Source: Paralvinella palmiformis
Taxonomy: Eukaryota > Annelida > Polychaeta > Terebellida > Alvinellidae
Assembly: GCA_025642065.1 (NCBI GenBank)
Contig: JAODUP010000405.1
Coordinates: 1-64,000, forward strand
DNA length: 64,000 nucleotides
Direction: 5' to 3'
Of the stretch, positions 11,329 to 24,500 are shown one piece after another. A program made the position numbers and the translations under genes. How positions within the stretch are numbered: the first letter of the stretch is position 1; the number at the start of each line of letters is the position of its first letter. The notes beneath the pieces are model-generated. The model was not told the origin of the DNA and did not search any database. It worked only from the letters and a program-made list of their open reading frames with translations.

Positions 11329-12465
11329 TTTTCGTTAGCTAGTTTCGTATGACTAATATGTAATCATAATAGTAGCTGTTAGTGCATGATATAGTAATCT
11401 ATTAGAGAGCGTCTTGAGTCCCAAATCTCTTATTTCAGCATTCGAGGTTTCTGTTCGGGTTACCTCGACCTTTATAGTTCATATCAGTCTAACCTCTCTA
11501 CCCATTGACTTGTCCAGCTTGTGTCCCTAACACCACGTCAATGAATGGGCTGTGAGGTGGTACTTATGTACTGTATATAGACGTGGTACTTACCATATAT
11601 ACTATCACTTGGTGATACTCTTAACCTTGGATGTTTCATCTTTAAACAATCCCTTCAGATTAGTCATCTAATTTCTCTAGGAATTAGCTCCTCGGCCAAA
11701 GTCAAACAAACTAACGATTATATATATATATATAATCATATTATAGTATGAATGATTGAATGGAATAGTTAGAAATAATTTATTAGAATCCATTTACTTT
11801 AAGGAATAAAGTTTTATTGTTCATTACTAAAATATATTAATGCCACGCTAGCTTTACGTCATTTCGGCCTACGTCAAATTCGTCTTTATGATGATCATTA
11901 GCGCTGTATGTGTCTAGATATTGATGCTTCTAGTTGAAGAGAAGAATAACAACAACATGTGCTCACAAGCCATATTATTTATATATCATAACGCCAACAA
12001 GCAGATCTGTGTCAGTGTACATACAGTCATAATGTAATATCTTATCATTACGGCCTTTACGCCACTTTTCTAGAGTAGATGTCAGTTCAGCGAACGTAAT
12101 TACGTCTGACATTACGACACTCAGTAAATTAACAATAAATGATATTTGAAGCTAATCAATTTAAAAAACAATAAAAACCTTAAATATGTCAATACAATAA
12201 AATATTTACGTGGAAAAGCATCGGGTTTACGTAAAAAACCAGGCTACATCACGGCATTTGGATCCAATTAATGACTGTATAACCATGTCCATGGGTTGGG
12301 GGAATTTCTTGATTGCATTTTATTCATTATGAACTTTAATACATTATTTGTCAATCAGAAGCTTGAATGTGTATGTATGCGACTTGTTTGTATTAGCAAA
12401 TGACTGACACAAAAGTTAAGAGCATTGATCAGCTAAAATTCTTTCTACGTTGATTCTTGTCTCCG

Positions 12466-12500
<35 letters not shown>

Positions 12501-12922
12501 GCGGGTGCACGTGAAAGTAAACAAAACACACACACAGAAGAAGAAAAAAACAGATAAAAAAAAACATGGCAGAGGCCTTGCAATTTTATTCTGAGAAGCA
12601 CCACATAAAGCAAAATATGATCTGGTTTCTACGCATATTATATATAATTGAGAAATTCATAGATTTAATTAAAAGGGGAAATAAGCTCTGCTTACAACAA
12701 CAGTAATTTTCACACACACACTGAAGTGGGCATCAATGTAACATACAATAAACAATCAAAACACAGCTAGTTAAATGTCCATCGATAATCAAATTTTAAT
12801 CCATTAATCACTTCTATAAATATTTAAAACTTAAAAAAAACGTCTGGTTATATTACAAATTAAATTAAGCCAAGACAAGAAAGGAACAGGTAGAGACATA
12901 AAATTGGAAGGCATTGTTAAAC

Positions 12923-12957
<35 letters not shown>

Positions 12958-15530
12958 ACACATATATATCTCTCTCAAAAGCACCAAGTACACAAACAAA
13001 GGTAATTTGTATTGAAAACATAATATTGGAATGAATGACAGTTAATGTTGAGTAGCTGCGGACATCATCATACACATAATACTGACATAAAACTAATAAT
13101 ATGCTAGAAATATTGGAAAGGCAACAGCAGAAACAAATCCAGCTCCAATAGTAGTTTTGTTATCAAGAAAAATCCCATTCAAAAGCCAAACCCCCAAAAG
13201 CGTCTCTAGCAAATGATGCAATAGTGATGAATGAAATATAAGATGGCATTTAAATTTTACATTCCTTAGCAGCTCATGAAGTATCTGTTTAAAGAAGGAA
13301 ACTACGAGAAATACATATATACGGTGGTGTACTTCAGTGTTTAGACATGTTACAATGATAACATACAGACAATGGCTTAGCCAAGAATGACAAGTTTAAG
13401 ATGTGCAAGCAAAATAATTTGGGGGTGTACAGGTGCCAAATTTCAGCATCCTAAACTGGCTATCTGTTTAAAACCTGCGACGCAAACTAGGACTGAACAT
13501 TTTGCTGGCTAAACCTAAGCACAAAGAACACGTATGGCATCTCACATATTTATATAAACATACACTGATCACAAATAGATAATTTAGTGCATCTTCTGCA
13601 TTGACAATTATAAGCCCAATAAATTACCAACTTTTATTTATATCTAAAATGGTCATTTCTTTTTACAATATTTCAATCTGGACTCGTCGGGTGTCCCTCC
13701 CCCAATCACTGACAGCACTTGCTGGTTGATAAATAGGCATTCGAAATATATATGTGCTGATATGTAAATGCCTGTCCTATACAGTGCAGTTGGCGGATAA
13801 TCAGCGGAGAGGTAGAATAATTTCATCCTGAAAACAACTGCGCCACAACTTACTAAAATGTTGATAATTAAGTCACAATGGAGAGGTAGATTTGGTATGA
13901 ACATAATGCTTAGCTAACTAATCAGGGGGGAAAAATAGGTGAATTACAAATTATTAAGAAAATAGACGAGCATTTTTATTTTATCATCATCATCATCATC
14001 TCAAAACTAATTACTGAGGTGATAAGTGATGATGATAATGTCAACGTGATGATGCATCATCTAGTTGATGAGATAATGATTTGACAGGCCATACATGATG
14101 GAGGGACTAGCATCTTTATATATCTGAACATGATCTTATTTAGTATTAAATAAATGAAAATATTACAACTGTAACATTGGACTGTAACATTACATGATCC
14201 AGAATTCGAATCTCATGAGCACACAGATAGTTATACTTCTTGTTTATGTGAAAAACATGGCGACGATAGAAGTATGAATCTCCTTAAAACCGTTTCATAT
14301 AATGAATCCCCAGGGAACAATTATTACGAACATTCATTATTTATCAGCTTATATGAAGTATGCATATAATATTTATAGAAAAATTTAATTTGATAACAAA
14401 CTGTTGTATCTTTTGTGTTACCGTCTCTTCGCATTCCATTTAGATGAAATGTAACGCTTGTTCCTGTCCAACAATGTCGTGATAACTGTTGAACAGAAAT
14501 AATTTAGTTTGAAGTCACAATCAAAGGAACAGCAAACCTCAGTGTGTGCGTGTGTTTCAATGCATATATGTCACCAATAACAAATAGATTCTTTAATCAT
14601 TAATATGATGTGGTACACTATTACGTGTTAATATATTGGACTATAAAGTGTCAGGAGATCATTTTCTATCGGCATCAATGATCTATTGATCTTCCACGTA
14701 CTGGCTGGGTGACATAATCATATAAAAGGTGTCTGTTTGGAAGTGGGTTTTGTTTAGTCTTTCTATTAGTATCAATGGCCAGAGGACTACTTCTTAGGGA
14801 ACAGTTGAAGTGTTTTAGTGATGGATAGAGCAGCTTACAACCTGGAAGAATTATGTGCAGCGAGAAACAGAATACTGTTGGAGTAACTGACAAGTTTACA
14901 ACATTATAGATTCATAATCCAGCAGTTCAAAGTGCAACGGTCAAATTCCCAAACTCCCTAACCAAAACACACAATGTGGTATGGTTAAATTGAATTTAAC
15001 CAGGCATCTGTGGAGATAGCATCCGTCTTGTTCTGGATTAATTTTGTCTGGATTTGAACTACCAGGGTCACAACATGTGAGGTGTATTTTTACTCTTAAA
15101 ATGACTACACATATTATATCAAAATGACTATACATAAATCAAGTAGACCTTCCAATGGTTGAAAAAAATATGAAAGATCAAAAGAATGCTTTGATGATGA
15201 ATGACATTGAAGATACAGACATAATTGATTAAATTTAAACAATATATAGGGTCTTCCCCCCATTTGCATTGTGTGTGGGGGGGGGTGTTCATGCATGCAT
15301 GCTATTTTTATACATGTGTTGTTCATGTTTAAACACACAGACACACACACACAATGTTTGTGCCAGACATGAGTATCAATGTAAATGATACACGGATATA
15401 AACATAAAACTAAGTTCTGATATACTTAAGACAGATTGATGACAGACAGAGAGTTGGATATCTTGACTGGGTTCTCTAGAGATATGACATGTTTGGCATA
15501 TAGGGTGCTTGTGACAGTTAATAAGGTTGA
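11324..15530. other. Intergenic DNA downstream of Dicer
   Basis: Contains short TA tracts, an (ATC)n run at about 13,981-14,000 and scattered AT-rich sequence. No exon, tRNA or clear transposon was recognised. A weak tRNA-like B-box (GAATTCGAATCTC) near 14,202 has no matching A-box. A longer Dicer 3' UTR could extend into the right part. Confidence 0.45.
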
Positions 15531-15532
15531 TT

Positions 15533-15538
15533 TTTATT
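15533..15538 (-). terminator. AATAAA overlapping the Dicer stop codon
   Basis: The minus strand reads CACTAATAAAAATC, so the poly(A) hexamer AATAAA begins inside the TAA stop codon. If used, it would leave a 3' UTR of only some tens of bases. Weaker downstream signals could be used instead, and transcript ends cannot be seen here. Confidence 0.4.
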
Positions 15539-18500
15539 AGTGTACACCAGGTATGTCGGGTGTACAGAGTCCTTGTGCCAGCTGGAGGTTATACTGTTTA
15601 ATGTACTTCAGTGCTCTTCTGGCTGCAGCACTCTTGGCAATGCGATAGTTTCTTCCAATTCCACTAAAGCTTCCCTTGCCAACAACATTGACAATCACAC
15701 GAATCTTTCCATCCATTGTACGTTCTGGTTTTCTGCAAGTTCAGAAATATGTATATAAGTCATGACACGATAACTAGTGATTGGTTAATTGTTCTAGGAA
15801 TCAAATATACATTTTACCTTTATTTCAGGCTTTCAATAATAGTATTAATAAAATGAATATTAATACAAAACAACAACAATCGATTCCAGCATCAGCCACT
15901 ATCAACTCAACTAATTAAACCAAAATAATAATAAAAAAATTAAAGACAGTTTATCATTCATATAATTAAGGTAACAGATATTTCATTACTTACTCAAATT
16001 TTGCTGTCTCTGGCTCCATTTCCAAGAGCTCTCTGACAGGAGATTTTGGAATCTCTTCTGTGAAAGCATCTGAAAATCGGAAGAAGGATGAGTAATTGTT
16101 AAGTACAATTAATGAATCACGCAGCTAATAGCTGAACAAATGAACTGGATGAGTAAGAGTAACCCGATTTATTTTGATTATTTGACTGTATTTATGATGC
16201 GAAATAAATCCGTAGATAACGTTATACACATAATCGTTGGTGTTATGAATTTCAATTAAACAGATTTTATAAATAAGAGAAATTGTTTGGGGGAAAACAG
16301 ATTATGACCATCATCTTAAGAAATCTGAATATTCAAATTTTATCCATCATAATCATCATGTACCAATTTGTGGTTTCATCATTCGGTGATAAACCCTCCA
16401 GACTGTGTCTAATGACATGCCGCTGTCTAAGTAGATAGCACCAGCAACAGACTCAAAGATATCTCCAAGTGCTTTGGGAATTTCAATGTCTTCCATGTCA
16501 CTGTCATTAGAAGTATTAACTTCTTCAGTGTCAAACTGAAATGAAAAAAAAAAAGATTTACTAGTTTCATGTTTTTATCAAATAGTGAAACTTAGTGCAA
16601 TTCATAACTTCAGATGACACCACCCACCTCTGAACCCCCCCCCACACACACACACACACATTAGCAAAACACAAAGGAATTAAACGTTTGAAGAACATTA
16701 TAGCAGAAAACCATTCACAGAAAGTAAAATATTTGAACAAACAAAATGTAAGAATAAAATATTTTAAGAACATGGTAACATAAAACCATACACACGTTCA
16801 GAAAGTGATATATTTAATCAATTGTGAGTTTTCTTCATTATAAACACAGATAATTAACACCTAAAAATAGTTCACACACACAGAGCAGATGGTGCAGTTA
16901 TTTATAAAATAATTATTGGTAAAATGTATTGCCAATTAAAGCTCAAGTTATACAAATGTGCCCTGTCTAGTGAACACTGTGGGTTAAACATTTATGCCAT
17001 AATAATCTTGCTTGATGTTTTAAAATAACAGATGCCAATCTGGATGTGGGGGTATTCCGTGAAGCAGAATAATATAGACAGGAAAATTGTTATTGATGAT
17101 GTGAATGTTTATAATCCATGGTATTAATTAGAGGGAGTTAAAGTATACTTAGAAGATTAAAAATGTTAAAATGCATTCATCTTATTACACAGAGAAGGGC
17201 ATTTCAGAAAACATTATAATACGCCATGAGATTACTGTGTCCCAAATATTTTAAAGTTTTTATAACATACAAAATAAATATATGAACACGTGCTTGTCTA
17301 ACTGATATATTATTAAAAGAGAGGCCAATAAACATCCCCATAACAGGATTGTGTTACTTATATCGGCCTAAAGTTTATTATCTCGAATTTTTAACTTACA
17401 AGATACATGAAGCTAACTTGTACACAATTTCAATTACAAAATTCTAAGCTATGGTACAGTGAAGTATTTATGGGTTTCTTTTCTAATTGTTTGTGTTATT
17501 TTAATTAAATAGCCTGTGGATACCTTATTGTTAGATAGTATCACAGTCTTAATAATGATTTATGGTCTAACATTATTTTATTTGTTTGGCATTTTGTTTA
17601 ATTTGAGCTATTCTAGTTCATTGTCTGCACTGTTTATATTATTATAATTGGTCTTACTGGTTTACTAAACTATGAATTAGTTTTTCTCTTGGGTCTATTA
17701 AGGTATCCAAGTCAGTGCCAGCCATCCAATAAGGCAGTATATTAAAAATTTACATGACTACCATATCACTTGCAAATCCTTAATTGACCCCCCACAGAGC
17801 ACCTCCATGGCTTTAACTGGTAGTGCCACAGATCTATAGCACCTGGGTTCGAATTCTGGCCGAAGGGTGTTTCATCTTTCACCATAAAACAGCAACATTT
17901 ACATTTTACAATTAATTGACCCCACTCTACAAAATGCGTATTTATTTTTTATTAAACTTGGCATTCATGACATATAAGTCAAACATTAGTCGTGATGGAT
18001 GCAATGTTTTCAGTTATGAACTTTTTAAAATGCATTAGGTAAATACCAAGTGCAGGTTAACAATCCATACAGGCATCATACAACTGAAAATGCTCCAAGA
18101 TTTGTAACTGCTATCTGGAGAATGGTGGTGTCTGCAGATAGAGATGTCCGAAGCGGTTTACATCGCAAAACCCCTGACAGCCACAGAAAGGATATAATTA
18201 GCTAACAATCAGGACCGATATCTATAAACACTTGCCTCTTCATCTAAACCGATCTCATCATTCCGTTCCTTCTGTGTGCTGACAAACTTCTCAACCACAT
18301 AAAACAGGTGCGGTGACACAGACTTGAAGTATTTGTGGAAGTCCCACTTAACTGCAAGAGCGGCAAATATGTTGTTGTTGACGAGTGCTGAACGCAAATC
18401 GGTGAGGATTCCTGCAACATAACAGGCACAAAATATAACAAAGTTCATTGCATCGAATATGTGTTAGTGTTAAACCTGTTCTAAAGTTTAAGTGCTAGGT

Positions 18501-21500
18501 TAATAGTCCACAAGTTCTAAGTTTCTCTTCGGTTATCTTGAGCATGACTTCTCTCAAAATTAGTTTTATAACTTGTAACTTTGACTAAATTTTACTCTAC
18601 TCAACAGTCAATGAAAAACCATCTAGGGAAATGATCGAATAAACAATGAAATATTATTATGGCTGTGGCATATTTTTATGGTGAAGTAATTTATGATATA
18701 ATAATAATAATAATAATAATATCACCAATATTATTATTGTTGTTATTTTGGTTATTGAATAACCAAAATGATAATTATTAACGTGGCTAATAACCTCAAT
18801 AAGGAACATTCAGATGTTTTTAATAATTTTAAGTTTTCCATAATGACTGATTCCTAAAAAACCTGAATCTGGAGTGGATGGCATATTCAAAAAGGGAAGT
18901 TCCCTGGCTGAATAAAATACTCTCCCCACTCTTGTACAACAGCTGGAGATCAAAATGTAACCTGCTCCATATGATGACCACGAACAAGGAATCTCGACAT
19001 ATCTCGACTTACTTAATCCCATATATGGTCAATGATATCAATTAATATTTAATGTAATGTATATTCTATAGAGAAACACGCATCTTATCTAAACAATTTC
19101 CAAGTCTCAATTAAAAACTACCAATATAAATATTAGTAATGTTAATCTTTCATGCTGATACTGTAAATAAATGTCATGGAAATAAATGAAAATCTGTGAA
19201 ACGTCTTCATACAGACAGAGACTTCAATATCAGGACACAGGATGTGTGTGTGTGTCTATGTACACACACACACACACACAAACACACAGAGAGAGAGAAT
19301 ACGCACACACACATACACACATAGAGAGAGAGAGAGAAAAGAAATTCATATTGAGGATGCGGCCACAATGTTTCAGTAAAATCTGCATGCTGATCTATAA
19401 ACATTTTTATAGATCACCTTCCATCTTAGAGAACACGAGTGCTTCATCTATTCAGCACTTACATGTGAATTATTCAAGAGTTGATCCATCATACAGAAAT
19501 AAAAAGGAATACGAGTTGGTACTAAAATCACTGGGTTGATAATAAATGATACACACAGTTTAAAAATGCTAATCTGTTTACGTCTGATTTACCTGGTGAA
19601 TGCTTCTTTACATCCTCAAACAAGTGGCGCGTTATGACATAATCTAAGATGGCATCTCCAAGAAACTCCAATCTGTTTATAAAACATAACGTTTCAGTCA
19701 AAAAGTGCGTCCAAGTTCAAGAAGCTGGAAAACTGAGTTCAATCTAAAACAGATATTTAAGGACACCGAATTGAACCGTTGCGATATGGCTATTGGAAGT
19801 TAGCAGTTTCAAAAAGTAATGGTTAGGAGTATTTTAAAAATGACTACATTTGGTTTAATTATAAAGTCTTCGTAACCTAAGGAAGATCTCTGATTGACCA
19901 AAGCACAACTTTATTTATCCAATTTAGGACTGACCTCTGATAGCAGTCTGTAACCGTGTTATAGTGGTAGGAAGCATGTGTGAAGGCCTGCAACAGGTAG
20001 GATTTATCCTTGAAGGCATAACGAATTCTTTGTTCAAAAGCTTCAAAGCCGTCGAGACAAAGGTCTAAGATCTGAGATACATTGGGCAGATGAGTAAGTA
20101 GAGGCGACGGTGGTTGAGGCAGCATGCTGAAGGCCTTATATTGGTTTGGCATAGCTGAGTCCAGATCCAGTTCTCGGTCAGGGAGTACTTTAAGGCCAAG
20201 CCACGACATGAATTGGAGAGCAGAGCGCTGTCCACACGTGGTCAGGTAGCAGCCGATCAGTGCCTCAACACAATCAGCGATGCTCTTATCTGGCAGGCTG
20301 TGCTGGGTCTGGAGGTTGTATGGAATGAGGTTCTTCAACAAGTGTGATGTATCCATCTTTTCGCCATCATCCATCTTGATGACAGCTTCAAGCTCTTTGT
20401 TAAACTGTTCGTGTTCCTTCCGGCTTGCGATGAACCTATTTCTGGAATTCATTTCCATCTGTACATTGGTCTGAGCTATAGAAGATCCGGATGAGATATC
20501 AGATTCGGAAGAGTAATCGTTATCCTTAGGAGTATCCAGACCATCTTTTGTTTCCTTTTTGCAATCAAAGGATCCAAAGAGTGATGCAATGTGGACGGTT
20601 AAACCTTGGTAGGCTCCCTCTTTCTTGATGACATAACCTGGAGGTAGCCAGTTCTCTGTTGGTTCAAATTTGGCTGCCACCATACAATCAGGGAATCCCT
20701 TCTTTTTGCCGAGCTTGTACAGATTGTAATTGCTGACCTGTTTGCTTCGCAGATAGCTCAGCTTGCCCTCGTGTATGCCTGGATAGGTGCAGTACAAGTA
20801 TACCGTGATGGCAAACTTCAGGAATGAATCGCCAATAGTCTCAAGCCTCTCTAAATTGAAGAAGTCATTGGCATTGGACATGGTTAGTGTCTGCAGAATG
20901 ATACAAGGACTTGGACCAACAAATGTTGCCAGATCCACCTCCTTGTCAAATCTTATCAGGCCATTATTAACCGGATGCCCTTCTGTGGACTCCCTGTTTC
21001 CACCTGGAATGTCACCAGTGACTAAAATCTCCGACTTGTGTGATGTTTGTATCCTAATGGATGGCTTCGAATTGGTTAATGATTCTGTGGGAAGTTCATC
21101 TTTTGAATCGGAGCTATCATTGCTGACAGCCTTATAACTTATGTCATGCTGCTTTCTAGTTGAGCACTGAGTACCTTTAGACATATCACAGATAACAGTA
21201 GAGGTTGAAGCAGGTGCTGGCTCATAGGTTTTTGAGGTAGCTTGGTCTTGGACCATTGACAAACTGGACCCCATAACATCATTGCTGAAGCTCAAATCTT
21301 CTGTTCCTTTTCCAGTAATAGTGGTTGTACCATCCACCTTTCGGTCATTGGTCACTGTTGGATTTGTATTTATCACAGATTTAGTCAGATCATTCGCCTC
21401 ATCACTGTGCATCTTTGAGCAAATATTCTGATTGTCTCCAGTTGCCTCAGGGCAGGAAACTGATTGTGTGCATGTGATGCACTGACTAGAATGCTCACGC

Positions 21501-24500
21501 ACAGCATTTTTTGTTAAACTGTTAGCACCATCAATACTTTCATCACTAATCTTAACATTTGCCATTTCATTAGACAAGTCCTTATTTAGGTTCACAATGT
21601 CCAACTTGTCCTCCTTACTTAAAGTGTTCAGTATCTGACATTTGTTGCTCACAGTTTTCATCACAGATGACTCACAAGCAATCACATATCCATTTCTCTC
21701 CTCAACTGGTTGTACAGCATCGTGAGCTGGGTTCAAAATATGGTTATTACAACAAAACAGATCATTCTGCACAGTTGTTTCTGATTTGGGATTATGGTTT
21801 ATACCTCCAGAAGACTTAGTCTTCATAGTGCAGGATTGGTCACCATCTCCTGACTTGTTATCATCATGTTCACTGTTTTTTGGATCAAATTCAATTTGGG
21901 ATTTATTAATTTTGTTTTCACTGTCAGATCCCAAAGACGGATAAGATTCAGATTTAAATCCAGTCCGACTAGGATCATCCAAGGTAGTTCCAATCACTGA
22001 GTCAGAATTAAGTCTTTTCTGGTCTGAAAGAACCATTTGTTTTGTCAGTATCTTACCACTGGCAGTACCCACCTTCACTGGAATAGCATCCGAAGGTTTG
22101 GTACTGAATCCGAATTCAAGCTGAGGAAAGCGAAAATCCTCTGCCACTTCGTCAACTCCGATGTGTGCTTCTTCCGAAATGAGCTTCCTTATCTCTTCTG
22201 CTATCAGCAGGTAATTTGTCCTATAAAGGATTGCAGGAATACAGACAGCCTTCCTCCACAATGATGCAGGGAACTGGTGGATGTCACAGAGCTCGGGTAG
22301 TAGAATCTGCTTCTGTTGGAGGTTTTCCCTTCTAGCACGTCTCGTCTCAGCACTGCTCGTTGGCAGAGCCACACCCTTCTGATTCATGTATCGCGGAGTG
22401 AGAAGATTCAGTCTAGCCGATGTGTGATCTACGTCCAGTAAAGGCTGATCCATCTTTGTGATCTCCAAGCCATATTTACTGCGATAGTAATGTTCAAAAG
22501 TGTCATACAACTCCGGCGATGGGAACGCACTCTTTGGATTCAAGTCAAGCCTGATCTCGGCAACGTAGAAATACTGTGGTTGGTCAATGTTTCGATACGA
22601 AGGCATGACCACTGCATCATCGAAGTCATCTTTGTTAAAGGTAAACTTCTTCTTGTTTGGCTTGAACAAGTTTATACGCTGACTCTGTTTAATTGGTGAT
22701 CTAGCTACCTCAGCTATGAAGTCCCAGTCAATGACTGTTTCACCATTTTCTCCTGAAACATATCACTATAACAATGAAATATGTATGGATGTGCACTGAC
22801 ATAAAAGAAACATAAACAAAATGCATTACAAAGTGTGAGTGTGTGTGTTGATAAATTTGCATATATGCCCAAGCACTATGTAGCACATACCATAATTTAA
22901 TGGTACAACAATGTAGCTGCATTCAGCCTTCCCAGGATCAAACATCATTGGTTCCTTCTCCAACCTGAGTACCTTTGAGAAGACAAACTGGTGGAACTGC
23001 TTCATCCTCTCAAGTTCCTCACCCGTAAATGTGCTATCTGGGTAGGTCAACTCTAAAGATACAGTGACCTCTCCTGACCTAGTAAACACTGGAAAATATG
23101 GCACCTGTAACATACAAATGTTGATTGTAAATAAAACCATGCCAAATACAAAGAGAAACACGGCAATAATTCACAAAATCAATTATTTTGTTAATTATAT
23201 ACAATGTAATTTGTCCATACCAGAACATAACAAAAGTCTAACCTCTCAGCTTTAAATTATTTCATTAATTTACTGTGGGTATCAATTTGAGAAAAATGGG
23301 ACCTTGCCTACTCTGAATGCTAGCTGATGTTTTCTGAACCACCTCTAGATATCCAATACAATGTACAATGCCAAAACCAACCAAACCACCTTTTACATTT
23401 TAATCATAAACTGCTAATGCGTAGCTTTGGTGTTTGCTAACTGTGAACCAAAACATAGACTTCTATAATAAACATTAAGCTATTTTCAACTATTTTAAAT
23501 TTAATTTTGGTTTATTCTATAAAATCCCCCCTCCTATTATTTATATATTTCTACTTTTAACCATTCATCCATAAATTAATACTTATTTCTCTGTAGTGTT
23601 ATCATCTGATACAAATTTGACACCAAAAAAAAGGAAATTTTATGTATTTTTAGCACTTCTTAAATGATGATCTTCTTTTAACTCACATGCAGTTTAATGG
23701 ACAAAAACATCATCTATAAATGGCTTGAGATGTTACATAATTTAGCACATAAGTGTAATACTAATCTACCACTTCACACACACACACATACAACTATTTA
23801 ATAGTGCACAAACATACACACACACATACACAAATAAGAGAAAACTTATACAAAAAGAAAGGGAAATATTCCATACTGTATTCTAAAAATGGATTACATG
23901 TAATATGGTAGCCCAATGCTTGTATTTGGAATTAACTTCCGAGAATGTAAAAGTGGTGTTCTTTTTTTCAGAAATGATACCAAATGCCTACTGATTGTAC
24001 TTAACTTCTGAGAACTTACAAGTGGTATTCTTTTTTCAGAGATGATACCAAATCCTCGCGGGCTATCCTCTGGTGCGTGTATCTTGCGCCCTCTAGTATT
24101 CTGTTCCTCAGTAATTGGACATGTCAACTTCATGTCAAATGTGTATAAATGACATTTCTGTTCTGGTAAAGGATGACCAATCAGAGGTTTTGCTATTCGT
24201 TTATAATAATACTGTTTACGTTTAGTCGTTCCTGGACGAGCCTGACCATGAAGTTCTGCCTCCTCCCACTCATTTTCCTCATCTTCATATTTAATCATTT
24301 CTTTTCCTATAGGAAGCAACTGGTCATCAAGTTCACCTAAAATAGTAAATAGAAAAAGGTTAACAGGTTAATGTTTTTACTAATCCATTACAGTATTATA
24401 ACACCTATTTGACACAGTTTATTCAGAATAAAAACATAAGTGGTATTTGTTGACGGCTATATATGATCAATTGTATTTTTCAGATGGGTTTAGAATTCAA

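Noticed and set aside
20280..21137. Plus-strand open frames opposite the large Dicer exon
   Set aside because: Antisense shadows with no motifs. The minus strand encodes RNase IIIa here.
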